A stretch of DNA of 64,000 nt, taken from assembly GCA_002339675.1 (NCBI GenBank), contig DDKB01000017.1, forward strand, positions 988,346-1,052,345. Direction: 5' to 3'. Made by a program: the position numbers and the translations under genes. Source of the DNA: Stutzerimonas stutzeri. Its GTDB lineage: Bacteria > Pseudomonadota > Gammaproteobacteria > Pseudomonadales > Pseudomonadaceae. The notes under the pieces are model-generated. The model did not search any database, was not told the origin of the DNA, and saw only the letters and a list, made by a program, of their open reading frames with translations. Below are positions 1-8,355 of this stretch, in pieces (the first letter of the stretch is position 1; each line of letters opens with the position of its first letter).

Positions 1-1172
1 TGCGCCAGGCGGCCGGGGCGGCACGCTCGATCGCCCGCAGTGGCGGCCAGGGACGCGCCCGGGTGCTGTCGAACGCGAGCTGCCAGCCGCTGTACCGTGC
101 CGACAATCCGCTCGACGGCCTGGACCGCGCCGAGAAGGTTGAGCTGCTCAAGCGCATCGATGTCGCGACCCGGGCGCTGGACCCGCGCATCAAGCAGGTT
201 ACGGTCAGCCTTGCCGGAGTCTGGGAGCACGTGCTGGTGGCCGGCTTGGATGGCGGCATGGCCGCGGACATCCGCCCGCTGGTGCGTTTTAACGTCAGCG
301 TCATCGTCGAGCAGAACGGTCGCCGCGAGCGCGGTGGTCATGGCGGCGGCGGACGGACCGGCTACGCCTATTTCCTCAGCGAGGATCGCGCCATGGGCTA
401 TGCGCGCGAGGCGTTGCGCCAGGCCCTGGTCAATCTGGATGCCGTGCCGGCGCCTGCCGGCACGCTGCCGGTGGTGCTGGGGCCCGGCTGGTCCGGGGTG
501 CTGTTGCACGAGGCGGTCGGGCACGGTCTGGAGGGCGACTTCAACCGCAAGGGCAGCTCGGCCTATAGCGGCCGGGTCGGCCAGCAGGTGGCGTCCAGGC
601 TGTGCACCATCGTCGACGACGGCACCCTGGCCGATCGCCGCGGCTCGCTGAGCGTCGACGACGAAGGCACGCCGACCCAGTGCACCACGCTGATCGAGAA
701 CGGCATTCTCAAGGGCTACATGCAGGACAAGCTGAACGCCCGCCTGATGGGCGTCGCACCCACTGGCAACGGTCGCCGCGAATCCTATGCGCACCTGCCG
801 ATGCCGCGGATGACCAACACCTACATGCTGGCCGGCGAAAGCGATCCGGAAGAAATCATCCGCTCGGTGAAGAAGGGCATCTATTGCGCCAGCCTGGGCG
901 GGGGGCAGGTGGACATCACCAGCGGCAAGTTCGTGTTCTCCACCAGCGAGGCGTACCTGATCGAGGACGGGCGAATCACCGCGCCGGTGAAGGGCGCGAC
1001 TCTGATCGGCAACGGGCCGGAGGTGATGAACAAGGTATCGATGGTTGGCACCGACCTGGCACTGGACAGCGGCGTGGGCACCTGTGGCAAGGACGGCCAG
1101 TCGGTCCCCGTGGGCGTCGGCCAGCCGACGCTGAAGATCGACGGGATTACGGTGGGGGGGACTGGAGCTTGA
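1..1172 (+). CDS. tldD: TldD metalloprotease subunit (5' end outside window)
   Basis: C-terminal ~390 residues of TldD; the reading frame is open through the left edge, so the start lies upstream. TldD is the zinc-protease subunit of the TldD/TldE (PmbA) complex, which degrades unfolded peptides and, in some bacteria, matures microcins or the CcdA antitoxin. The metal-binding HEAVGH motif is encoded at 507-524 inside the conserved 'LLHEAVGHGLEGD' context, and the C-terminal glycine-rich 'GITVGGTGA' end is intact. Its partner pmbA lies downstream on the same strand, separated by the oppositely oriented darP. Identification is firm; only the N-terminus is missing. Confidence 0.95.
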   Translation, partial: RQAAGAARSIARSGGQGRARVLSNASCQPLYRADNPLDGLDRAEKVELLKRIDVATRALDPRIKQVTVSLAGVWEHVLVAGLDGGMAADIRPLVRFNVSVIVEQNGRRERGGHGGGGRTGYAYFLSEDRAMGYAREALRQALVNLDAVPAPAGTLPVVLGPGWSGVLLHEAVGHGLEGDFNRKGSSAYSGRVGQQVASRLCTIVDDGTLADRRGSLSVDDEGTPTQCTTLIENGILKGYMQDKLNARLMGVAPTGNGRRESYAHLPMPRMTNTYMLAGESDPEEIIRSVKKGIYCASLGGGQVDITSGKFVFSTSEAYLIEDGRITAPVKGATLIGNGPEVMNKVSMVGTDLALDSGVGTCGKDGQSVPVGVGQPTLKIDGITVGGTGA

Positions 1173-1173
1173 C

Positions 1174-1222
1174 GCTTGAAGCCAGAAGCGCGGAGTAATA
1201 CAGGTCACTTCGGGCTTCAAGC
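1174..1222. other. Inverted repeat between tldD and darP
   Basis: A 10-bp arm GCTTGAAGCC at 1174-1183 is exactly complementary to GGCTTCAAGC at 1213-1222, with a 29-base loop. It starts 2 bases after the tldD stop and lies between convergent tldD and darP. There is no U-run on either strand, so it is at best a weak or 3'-end-protecting structure rather than a classical intrinsic terminator. Confidence 0.4.
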
Positions 1223-1231
1223 TATAGCGCT

Positions 1232-1753
1232 TTATCTCAGGCCGCGCTGTTTTTCGTCCAGATCGCGGATGTACTTGAATATCTTGCGGCTCGCCGCTGG
1301 CGGCTTGTTGCGTGCGGCTTCGTGCTGAGCGTGGCGGACGAGGCCCCGCAGGTGCTGGCGATCGGTCTCGGGGTATTCGTTGACGAAGGTTTCAAGGGTC
1401 TCGTCGTTGCCGGCGATGAGCCGGTCGCGCCAGCGTTCCAAGGCATGGAAGCGCTCGTTGTACTGGCGGGTAGAGGCGTCGAGCTGATCGACCAGCGCCA
1501 GGATGGCGTCGGTGTCCTGGTCGCGCATCAGCTTGCCGATGTACTGCAGGTGGCGTTTTCGAGCGATATGCGCGCTGTGCTTGGGCGCATCGGCAAGCGC
1601 CTTGCGCAGCGCGTCGGTCAGGGGCAGGCGGTCCAGCACGTCGGGCTTGAGGGTCGTCAGCCGCTCGCCCAGCTCCTGCAGCGCATGCAGCTCGCGCTTG
1701 ACCTGGGTTTTGCTTTTTTCCTCGAAGCCGTCGAGATCGGAAATATCAGGCAT
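1232..1753 (-). CDS. darP: DarP, ribosome-associated DUF615 protein
   Basis: A 173-residue protein of the YjgA/DarP family, a late 50S assembly factor in E. coli. It is highly charged and helical, beginning MPDISDLDGFEEKSKTQVKRE, with the family's 'KTQVKREMHALQELGE'-like N-terminal stretch and a charged 'YIRDLDEKQRGLR' end. I chose the ATG at 1753 because the frame upstream is low-quality sequence with no family similarity, and the family begins close to this 'ISDLDGFEEKSKT' segment. It is transcribed convergently with tldD and divergently from pmbA, which starts 107 bases away. Family assignment is confident; the role comes from the E. coli homologue. Confidence 0.9.
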   Translation of the reverse strand: MPDISDLDGFEEKSKTQVKRELHALQELGERLTTLKPDVLDRLPLTDALRKALADAPKHSAHIARKRHLQYIGKLMRDQDTDAILALVDQLDASTRQYNERFHALERWRDRLIAGNDETLETFVNEYPETDRQHLRGLVRHAQHEAARNKPPAASRKIFKYIRDLDEKQRGLR

Positions 1754-1860
1754 GGGGCGGGTCCAGTTGGAATCGCCGCCATGATAACAGCAGCCTCGCG
1801 GCGCAGCTCTGTCGAGCCGCGCCGGCGATGGCAAGATCAGATCAGTTGTTGAGGTGAACG

Positions 1861-3207
1861 ATGAGTGAAGTCGAGGGGATCGGTCCGCAGGCATTGCCCG
1901 GGCTGCGCGAAAAGGTCGCGCGGATCATCGAGGAGGCCAGCCGCCAGGGCGCCAGTGCCTGCGAAGTGTCGGTATCGATGGAGCAGGGGCTGTCGACGAC
2001 GGTCCGCCAGCGAGAGGTGGAGACGGTCGAGTTCAATCGCGACCAGGGCTTCGGCATCACCCTGTACGTCGGGCAGCGCAAGGGTTCGGCCAGTACTACC
2101 GGCAGCGGCGAGGCGGCCATACGCGAAACGGTTGCCGCGGCCCTGGCGATCGCCCGGCATGCGTCTGAAGACGAGTACGCCGGGCTCGCCGATCCGTCGC
2201 TGATGGCCCGCGAGGTGCCGGACCTGGATCTCTACCACCCCTGGGAGCTGTCGCCCGACGCCGCCATCGAGCGTGCGCTCAGTTGTGAGGCGGCGGCCTT
2301 CGAAGCCGATCCGCGGATTCGAAACGCCGACGGCACGAGCCTTAGCACCCACCAGGGCTGCCGTGGTTATGGCAACAGCAACGGATTCATCGGGGCCTAT
2401 TGCAGCACCCGGCACAGCCTCAGTTGCGTGATGATCGCCGAGTCCGACGGGCAGATGCAGCGCGATTATCACTACGATGTCAGCCGCGTCGCCGACGACC
2501 TCGCGTCGCCGGAGTCGATCGGACGCCGTGCTGCCGAGCGCGCCGTGCGCCGGCTGGGCGCGCGGCCGGTCCCGACCTGCGACGTCCCGGTGCTGTTTTC
2601 TTCAGAGCTGGCGACGGGGCTGTTCGGGCATTTCCTGGCGGCAATCTCGGGCGGCAATTTGTATCGGAACGCCTCGTTTCTCGAAGGCGCACTCGGCCAG
2701 ACCCTGTTCCCCGAATGGCTGACGCTTGACGAGCGACCGCAGCTGCCGCGTGGGCTGGCCAGTTCAGCCTATGACGGCGATGGCCTGGCGACTTATGCCA
2801 AGTCGTTCGTCGAGCAGGGCAGGTTGCTGTCCTATGTACTGGGCACCTATTCCGGACGCAAGCTGGGCATGCCCAGCACAGCCAACGCCGGCGGTGTGCA
2901 CAACCTATTCGTCAGCCATGGCGAAGAAGACCAGACCGCGCTGATCCGGCGCATGGGGCGTGGGCTATTGGTGACCGAGCTGATGGGGCAGGGGTTGAAT
3001 CTGGTGACCGGCGACTATTCCCGTGGCGCGGGCGGCTTCTGGGTGGAGAACGGCGAGATTCAGTTCCCTGTGCAGGAAGTGACCATCGCCGGCAATCTGC
3101 GGGACATGTTCCGTCAGATTGTGGCCGTGGGCTGCGATGTCGAGCGGCGCAGCAGCGTGCACACCGGATCGGTGCTGATCGAGCGGATGAAGGTGGCGGG
3201 GAGCTGA
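1861..3207 (+). CDS. pmbA: PmbA/TldE, TldD partner subunit
   Basis: A 448-residue TldE/PmbA subunit. It forms the heterodimeric protease with TldD but lacks the HExxxH zinc motif, consistent with a structural, substrate-gating role. Recognisable family segments are the N-terminal 'GASACEVSVSMEQGLSTTVRQREVETVEFNRDQG', the central 'SSAYDGDGLATYAKSFVEQGRLLSYVLGTYSGRKLGM' and the C-terminal 'GYFWVENGEIQFPVQEVTIAGNLRDMF'-like region. Length is normal for the family (~450). The ATG is preceded by a modest GAGGTGA ribosome-binding site. The gene is complete and shows no frameshift. Confidence 0.95.
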   Translation: MSEVEGIGPQALPGLREKVARIIEEASRQGASACEVSVSMEQGLSTTVRQREVETVEFNRDQGFGITLYVGQRKGSASTTGSGEAAIRETVAAALAIARHASEDEYAGLADPSLMAREVPDLDLYHPWELSPDAAIERALSCEAAAFEADPRIRNADGTSLSTHQGCRGYGNSNGFIGAYCSTRHSLSCVMIAESDGQMQRDYHYDVSRVADDLASPESIGRRAAERAVRRLGARPVPTCDVPVLFSSELATGLFGHFLAAISGGNLYRNASFLEGALGQTLFPEWLTLDERPQLPRGLASSAYDGDGLATYAKSFVEQGRLLSYVLGTYSGRKLGMPSTANAGGVHNLFVSHGEEDQTALIRRMGRGLLVTELMGQGLNLVTGDYSRGAGGFWVENGEIQFPVQEVTIAGNLRDMFRQIVAVGCDVERRSSVHTGSVLIERMKVAGS

Positions 3208-3316
3208 CGCAAGGCCGACAACCCGATGGAGGTGTGGGTGGCTACGCGGGGCGGGAAGTATAAAGCCATGAGCTGGATTGGCTTGGTCGGGCTTACACTG
3301 ACAGCCTCCAGCGGCT

Positions 3317-3589
3317 CTATTCGCCTTCTTCGAAATAGTCCTCGATTAGCGCGACCAGGGCCTCGATCGCCTCGAGTTCCTGCTCGCCTTCGGACTCAAG
3401 CTGCAGGGTGGTGCCCTTGCTGGCAGCGAGCATCATCACCCCCATGATGCTCTTGCCATCAACCAGGCTGTCCGGTCCGCGTCCGATGCGGATCTTGCAA
3501 GGGTAGCGATTGGCGACGCCGACGAATTTCGCCGCCGCTCGGGCATGCAGGCCGAGCTTGTTGATGATGATGACTTCGCACAACGGCAT
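3317..3589 (-). CDS. ptsO: NPr, HPr-like phosphocarrier of the nitrogen PTS
   Basis: A 90-residue HPr-fold protein. It relays phosphate in the PTS-Ntr chain (PtsP to NPr to PtsN) rather than to sugars. The phosphorylated histidine is His15 in 'NKLGLHARAAAKF', and the regulatory-serine-like segment 'DGKSIMGVMMLAASKG' follows. The ATG at 3589 was chosen because the HPr fold begins exactly there (MPLCEVIIINK); the upstream frame overlaps rapZ in another frame. It is the last gene of the rpoN-hpf-ptsN-rapZ-npr series, 11 bases after rapZ. Family and operon context make the assignment secure. Confidence 0.93.
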   Translation of the reverse strand: MPLCEVIIINKLGLHARAAAKFVGVANRYPCKIRIGRGPDSLVDGKSIMGVMMLAASKGTTLQLESEGEQELEAIEALVALIEDYFEEGE

Positions 3590-3600
3590 GGGCAGTCCTA

Positions 3601-4455
3601 ACTCAGGTCGCGATGGCGGACCTGGACATTCTTCAGGGGGTCGCGCAGCGCCTGGCCGAGCCGCTCGGCCAGGTATACCGAGCGGTGGTGTCCACCGGTG
3701 CAGCCGATCGCGACCGTGACATAGGCGCGATTGCTGGCGGCGAAACGCGGCAGCCATTTGCCCAGGTAGGCCAGGATGTCCTGGAACATTTCTTCCACAT
3801 CGGCCTGCGCGGCCAGGTAGTCAGCGACCGGCTGGTCGAGCCCAGAGAATTCCCGCAGGTCAGCCTTCCAGTAGGGATTGGGCAGGCAGCGCACGTCGAA
3901 CACCAGGTCGGCATCTACCGGCATGCCGCGCTTGAAACCGAACGACTCGAACAGGAACGCGGTGCCCGGCTCCGGCTTGTTCAGCAGGCGCAGCTTGAGC
4001 GTGTCGCGCAATTGATAGAGGTTCAGGTGGGTGGTGTCGATCTTCAGGTCGGCGTGATCGATGATGGGTGCCAGCAACAGCTCCTCGTCATGGATGGCTT
4101 CGGCCAGGGAGCGGTTTTCATTGGTCAGCGGATGGCGCCGGCGGGTTTCGGAGAACCGCTTGAGCAGCGTCTCGTCGGCGGCGTCGAGGTAGAGCACGTC
4201 GCACTGGATATAGCGGGCGCGGACGTCTTCGAGCAGCTCGGGAAAACGCTTGAGCTGGCTCGGCAGATTGCGCGCATCGATCGACACCGCCACCTGTGGC
4301 TGTAGCAGCTCGGTGTGCAGCAGGGCGCGTTCGGCCAGCTCCGGCAGCAGGCCGGCGGGCAGGTTGTCGATGCAGTAGAACCCGTTGTCTTCCAGCACGT
4401 TCAGTGCCGTGCTCTTACCCGAGCCCGAACGACCACTGACGATGATCAGGCGCAT
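3601..4455 (-). CDS. rapZ: RapZ nucleotide-binding adaptor protein
   Basis: A 285-residue RapZ/YvcJ-family P-loop protein. In E. coli it binds the sRNA GlmZ and directs RNase E to it, controlling GlmS and hence amino-sugar supply; in Pseudomonas the exact target is less certain. The Walker A motif GRSGSGKST lies at residues 8-16. The C-terminal RNA-binding domain carries 'VAIGCTGGHHRSVYLAERL', the family hallmark. The start at 4455 (MRLIIVSG) puts the P-loop at the usual position. It lies between ptsN and npr in the canonical rpoN operon, which links cell-wall precursor supply with the nitrogen PTS. The printed interval ends just before the npr start. Confidence 0.94.
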
Positions 4456-4572
4456 CGTCAACGATCGCTCAGGCACTGGTGGCCCGGTGCGAGGCGCAGG
4501 CGGGTGGGTCGTAGGCAGCTGGCGGGCACGTCACGTTCCTCGGTTCTGCGTCGGTCGGGTGTCGTCGAGGCC

Positions 4573-5037
4573 TTATTCGTCGCTCTGGATGTCGACGATG
4601 GCCTGGTAGAGGTCCGCGCCGGTCGGTGCCTGGCGGAGACGCTCGCGGACCTCCTCCCGGTCGAGCATGCTGGCAATCTGGCGCAGCAGTTCAAGGTGGG
4701 CGTCGGTTGCCGCTTCCGGCACCAGCAGCACGAACAGCAGATCGACCGGGGCGCCGTCGATGGCGTCGAAGTCCACCGGCGCGTCGAGCCGCAGTACGGC
4801 GCTGAGTGGGGCGGTGCAGCCTGGCATGCGGCAGTGCGGTATCGCAATGCCGTTGCCGAAGCCGGTGGAACCGAGACGTTCACGTGCGATGAAGCTTTCG
4901 AAGATGGCCTGGCTGTCCAGGTCCGGAAGGTCGCGACCCAAGACCTTGGCGATCTGCTCCAGGACGCGCTTCTTACTGCCGCCCGGTACGTTCACCAGGG
5001 AACGACCGGGGGTCAGGATGTTTTCGATTCGGATCAT
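4573..5037 (-). CDS. ptsN: PtsN, EIIA-Ntr of the nitrogen PTS
   Basis: A 154-residue EIIA-like phosphoacceptor. It is the terminal acceptor of the PTS-Ntr chain and regulates potassium and nitrogen/carbon physiology through its phosphorylation state. The active-site histidine is His68 in 'GFGNGIAIPHCRMPG'. The family N-terminus 'MIRIENILTPGRSL' supports the start. The gene is 6 bases downstream of hpf and upstream of rapZ, as in other pseudomonads. There is a gap of about 117 bases to rapZ with no clear gene. Confidence 0.95.
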   Translation of the reverse strand: MIRIENILTPGRSLVNVPGGSKKRVLEQIAKVLGRDLPDLDSQAIFESFIARERLGSTGFGNGIAIPHCRMPGCTAPLSAVLRLDAPVDFDAIDGAPVDLLFVLLVPEAATDAHLELLRQIASMLDREEVRERLRQAPTGADLYQAIVDIQSDE

Positions 5038-5043
5038 GATGGG

Positions 5044-5352
5044 TCAGCGAGCAAGGGCGCCCTGGTTGTGGTCGAGCTGTTTTTCTTTGTGCTTGATCAG
5101 TTGGCGGTCGAGCTTGTCGACCAGCAAGTCGATGGCGGCATACATGTCACTGTGTTCGGCGTTGGCTACGACCTCTCGGCCGGCGACATGCAGCGAGGCT
5201 TCGGCCTTCTGCCGCAGCTTCTCGACCTGCAGGATGACCTGGACCGCTATGATGCGATCGAAGTGCCGCTCGAGCCGCTCGAATTTCTCCTCGACGTAGT
5301 CACGCAGGGCTTCTGTGATTTCCAGGTGAAGGCCAGTGATGTTGACTTGCAT
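5044..5352 (-). CDS. hpf: Ribosome hibernation promoting factor (short HPF)
   Basis: A 102-residue short-form HPF/YhbH. It binds the 30S decoding region in stationary phase and promotes 100S ribosome dimers. The family start 'MQVNITGLHLEITEALRDYVEEKFERLERHF' sets the ATG at 5352, preceded by a GGAGAT ribosome-binding site 6 bases upstream. It lacks the C-terminal dimerisation extension of long HPF. It is the second gene of the rpoN operon, with a GC-rich hairpin (5382-5398) in the gap from rpoN. Confidence 0.93.
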   Translation of the reverse strand: MQVNITGLHLEITEALRDYVEEKFERLERHFDRIIAVQVILQVEKLRQKAEASLHVAGREVVANAEHSDMYAAIDLLVDKLDRQLIKHKEKQLDHNQGALAR

Positions 5353-5381
5353 ACTGCATCTCCTTTTTGCCACGTGCGGAT

Positions 5382-5398
5382 GGGCGGTGGTGCCGCCC
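5382..5398 (-). other. rpoN-hpf intergenic hairpin
   Basis: GGGCGG/CCGCCC arms with a 5-base loop in the 72-base gap between the rpoN stop and the hpf start. No U-run follows, so it is unlikely to terminate; it could stabilise or process the hpf mRNA. The function is inference. Confidence 0.35.
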
Positions 5399-5424
5399 GG
5401 AAGAATTCACCCGAGCGCCTGGCG

Positions 5425-6933
5425 CTATATCAACCGCTTGCGCTCGCTGGAAGGCGCAATGCCGAGTGATTCGCGGTACTTGGCGACGGTGCGACGTGCG
5501 ACCTGAATCCCCTGTGCATCCAGTAAACCAGCGATCTTGCTGTCGCTCAATGGCTTTTTCGGGTTTTCAGCGGCGACCAGCTTCTTGATGATCGCGCGGA
5601 TCGCGGTCGAGGAGCACTCGCCTCCTTCGGCGGTACTGACGTGGCTGGAGAAGAAGTATTTCAGCTCGTAGATGCCGCGCGGCGTATGCATGAACTTCTG
5701 CGTCGTCACCCGAGAAATCGTCGACTCGTGCATGCCCACCGCCTCGGCGATGTCGTGCAGGACCAAAGGTTTCATGGCCTCGTCGCCGTGTTCGAAGAAA
5801 CCGCGCTGGTGCTCGACAATCTGCGTGGCGACCTTCATCAGCGTTTCGTTGCGGCTGAGCAGGCTCTTGATGAACCAGCGCGCTTCCTGCAGCTGGTTGC
5901 GCATGAAGGTGTTGTCCGCGCTGGAGTCGGCCCGCTTGACGAAGCCGGCGTACTGCGCGTTGACCCGCAGGCGCGGCATGGCGTCCTGGTTCAGCTCCAC
6001 CAGCCAGCGACCGTTGTGCTTGCGCACGATCACGTCCGGGACGACGTACTCCGGCTCGCCGGCTTCGATCTGCGAGCCGGGCCGCGGGTTGAGGGTCTGG
6101 ATCAGGTCGATGACCTGGCGCAGCTCGTCTTCCTTGAGCTTTAGGCGCCGCATCAGCAGGTTGTAGTCGCGCCCGCCGAGGATGTCGAGGTGGTCGCCCA
6201 CCAGGCGCAGCGCCTCGCTCAGCCAGGGGGTGCGTTCCGGCAGCTGGCGCAGCTGCAGCAGCAGGCATTCGCGCAGGTCGCGGGCGCCGACGCCGGTGGG
6301 TTCGAACTGCTGGATGCGGCGCAATACCGCCTCGATCTCATCCAGCTCGATGTCGAGCGCGGGATCGAAGGAGTCGAGGATTTCCTCCAGCGTTTCGTCC
6401 AGGTAGCCCTGCGGGTTGATGCAGTCGATCAGGGTGGTGGCGATGAGGCGGTCGGTGTCGCTCATCGGTGCCAGGTTCAACTGCCAGAGCAGGTGGCTTT
6501 GCAGGCTCTCGCCGGTGGAGGTGCGGCTGGTGAAGTCCCATTCGTCATCGTCGCTGCTCGGCAGGCTGCTGGCGCTGGTCTGGTAGATGTCCTCCCAGGC
6601 CGTGTCCACCGGCAGTTCGCTGGGGATGCGATCGCCCCAGTCGCCTTCGTCGAGGTTCTCGACGGTGTTAATCGGTTCCTCGTAACGGCTCTCCGGTTCG
6701 CTCGCCTCGCTGGAAGCGCTCTCGGGCTGCTTCTCGATGGCCTCGGCCATCGGGTCCGAGCCGTCGAAGTCGTCCCCGTCTTCCTCACGCTCGAGCATGG
6801 GATTGGAGTCCAGCGCTTCCTGGATCTCCTGCTGGAGATCTAGCGTAGACAACTGGAGCAGTCGTATGGCTTGTTGCAGCTGCGGTGTCATCGTCAGCTG
6901 CTGGCCCATCTTCAGGACTAGCGATGGTTTCAT
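5425..6933 (-). CDS. rpoN: RNA polymerase sigma-54 factor
   Basis: A 502-residue RpoN. It directs RNA polymerase to -24/-12 promoters and needs AAA+ enhancer-binding activators; in pseudomonads it controls nitrogen metabolism, flagella and type IV pili. Visible parts: the glutamine-rich activator-interacting N-terminus 'MKPSLVLKMGQQLTMTPQLQQAIRLLQ', an acidic linker around residues 50-130, the core-binding region, an HTH ('HDIAEAVGMHESTISRVTTQK'), and the RpoN box ARRTVAKYRE at residues 479-488. It is complete. The nearby pilA promoter (26587-26603) is a likely target. Confidence 0.97.
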   Translation of the reverse strand: MKPSLVLKMGQQLTMTPQLQQAIRLLQLSTLDLQQEIQEALDSNPMLEREEDGDDFDGSDPMAEAIEKQPESASSEASEPESRYEEPINTVENLDEGDWGDRIPSELPVDTAWEDIYQTSASSLPSSDDDEWDFTSRTSTGESLQSHLLWQLNLAPMSDTDRLIATTLIDCINPQGYLDETLEEILDSFDPALDIELDEIEAVLRRIQQFEPTGVGARDLRECLLLQLRQLPERTPWLSEALRLVGDHLDILGGRDYNLLMRRLKLKEDELRQVIDLIQTLNPRPGSQIEAGEPEYVVPDVIVRKHNGRWLVELNQDAMPRLRVNAQYAGFVKRADSSADNTFMRNQLQEARWFIKSLLSRNETLMKVATQIVEHQRGFFEHGDEAMKPLVLHDIAEAVGMHESTISRVTTQKFMHTPRGIYELKYFFSSHVSTAEGGECSSTAIRAIIKKLVAAENPKKPLSDSKIAGLLDAQGIQVARRTVAKYRESLGIAPSSERKRLI

Positions 6934-7016
6934 GGCAGAGGACTTCGAACCTTGTTTGCCGGCGCGACCGCGCCTGTTCCGATATCGCTGGCACGCGTCG
7001 GCGCCGATGTAAGCAA

Positions 7017-7022
7017 ATTATA
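7017..7022 (-). promoter_or_regulatory. Probable rpoN promoter (-10 element)
   Basis: A perfect TATAAT on the minus strand in the 148-base gap between the lptB terminator and rpoN. No good -35 hexamer is seen at 16-18 bases, so this rests on the -10 alone. Transcription from here would give a 5' leader of about 75 bases for rpoN. Confidence 0.45.
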
Positions 7023-7070
7023 TGCCTGCCGAAGAAGCCTTTGCCTAGCCCTGTATGGGGCTGTCGGTGC

Positions 7071-7091
7071 AAAAAACCGCCTCACAGGCGG
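7071..7091 (-). terminator. Intrinsic terminator overlapping the lptB stop codon
   Basis: Read on the minus strand: CCGCC, loop TGTGA, GGCGG, then TTTTTT. The lptB TGA stop codon forms part of the loop, so the hairpin begins inside the coding sequence. It separates the lpt/kds series from rpoN. Confidence 0.8.
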
Positions 7092-7807
7092 AATTCGTGC
7101 CCCAGATAGACTTCCTTGACCAACTGGTTGGCGAGGATCGTCTCGGCATCGCCTTCGGCGATCAATTGCCCGTCGTTGACGATGTAGGCGGTTTCGCAGA
7201 TGTCCAGGGTTTCGCGTACGTTGTGATCGGTGATCAGCACGCCGATGCCCTTGGCCTTGAGGTGGTGGATGATCTGCTTGATGTCGCCGACGGAGATCGG
7301 GTCGACGCCGGCAAAGGGTTCGTCGAGGAGGATGAATTTGGGTGCGGTGGCCAGCGCGCGGGCGATCTCCACGCGGCGGCGCTCACCGCCGGACAGACTC
7401 ATGCCGAGGCTGTCGCGGATGTGGTGGATATGGAACTCCTGCATCAGGCCTTCCAAGGCCTGCTGACGCCCGTTGCGATCGAGGTCCCGGCGGGTTTCGA
7501 GGATGGCCATGATGTTGTCGGCGACCGAGAGCTTGCGGAAGATCGAGGCCTCCTGCGGCAGGTAGCCGATGCCAGCGCGGGCGCGGCCGTGCATCGGCAA
7601 ATGGGTGACGTCCTGGTCGTCGATCAGCACCCGTCCCTGATCCGCCTTGACCAGGCCGACGATCATGTAGAAGCAGGTGGTCTTGCCGGCCCCGTTGGGC
7701 CCCAGCAGCCCGACGATCTGACCGCTTTCGATCGACAGGCTGACGTCGCGGACCACCTGTCGGCTCTTGTAGCTCTTGGCTAGGTGCTGGGCCTTGAGAA
7801 TCGCCAT
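7082..7807 (-). CDS. lptB: LptB, ATPase of the LPS export complex
   Basis: A 241-residue ABC ATPase that powers LptFG-driven extraction of LPS from the inner membrane toward the LptC-LptA bridge. Motifs in order: Walker A GPNGAGKTT (about residues 38-46), signature 'MSLSGGERRRVEIARALA', Walker B 'FILLDEPFAGVDP' and switch histidine in 'VLITDHNVRETL'. The C-terminal 'NQLVKEVYLGHEFRL' is typical of LptB. It overlaps the end of lptA by one base, consistent with translational coupling. The stop codon is embedded in a terminator hairpin. Confidence 0.97.
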   Translation of the reverse strand: MAILKAQHLAKSYKSRQVVRDVSLSIESGQIVGLLGPNGAGKTTCFYMIVGLVKADQGRVLIDDQDVTHLPMHGRARAGIGYLPQEASIFRKLSVADNIMAILETRRDLDRNGRQQALEGLMQEFHIHHIRDSLGMSLSGGERRRVEIARALATAPKFILLDEPFAGVDPISVGDIKQIIHHLKAKGIGVLITDHNVRETLDICETAYIVNDGQLIAEGDAETILANQLVKEVYLGHEFRL

Positions 7808-8355
7808 CAGTTGCCCTGCTCGCTGGTCGGCTGGTCTTTCTTGCGCGGCTGGATGACCATGTCCACGCGCGGCCGCGGGGTGGTGACGTCGGTGTTGGTG
7901 GCGCGACCCGCGTTGACGATTTGGCGCTGGGTGTCGTAGACGATCTTCTCGCCCTCGAAGGTATTGCCTTCCTGCACGACCTTCGCCTGGTCGATCAAGA
8001 CGATGCGCTCGTTGGCGGCGAAATACTGGATGGTCAGGCCGTACGCCTTGACGATCTCCTTGTCCGCGGCGGGCTTCTGCTCATAGTAGGCAGGCTTGCC
8101 GATGGAGGTGAACACCTCGACATCGCCGTTCTTGTTCTGGGTGATGGTCACCGTGTCGCCGGTGATCTTCATCGTGCCCTGGGTGATGACCACATCACCG
8201 CGATAGACGGCCACGCCTTGTTTGTCGTCCAGTTCGGCGGTGTCGGCCTGCACGCGGATCGGCTGGTTGCGGTCTTCAGGCAGCGCGTGAGCGTAGGCGC
8301 CTAGCAGGGCGAGGCCCAGGCCGATCAGATAGGGGATTGTCTTAACGCAGCTCAT
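7807..8355 (-). CDS. lptA: LptA, periplasmic LPS bridge protein
   Basis: A 182-residue periplasmic LptA/OstA-like protein that forms the beta-jellyroll bridge carrying LPS across the periplasm. It begins with a signal peptide 'MSCVKTIPYLIGLGLALLGAYAHA' (predicted cleavage after AHA). The OstA-type core 'QADTAELDDKQGVAVYRGDVVITQGTMKITGDTVTI' follows. The start overlaps the lptC end by 14 bases, and the stop touches lptB. Confidence 0.94.
   Translation of the reverse strand: MSCVKTIPYLIGLGLALLGAYAHALPEDRNQPIRVQADTAELDDKQGVAVYRGDVVITQGTMKITGDTVTITQNKNGDVEVFTSIGKPAYYEQKPAADKEIVKAYGLTIQYFAANERIVLIDQAKVVQEGNTFEGEKIVYDTQRQIVNAGRATNTDVTTPRPRVDMVIQPRKKDQPTSEQGN

Noticed and set aside
6990..7006. Sigma-54 promoter upstream of rpoN (TGGCACG at 6990).
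   Set aside because: The -12 half is missing (GGCGC where TTGCA is expected), and the site is on the strand opposite to rpoN.
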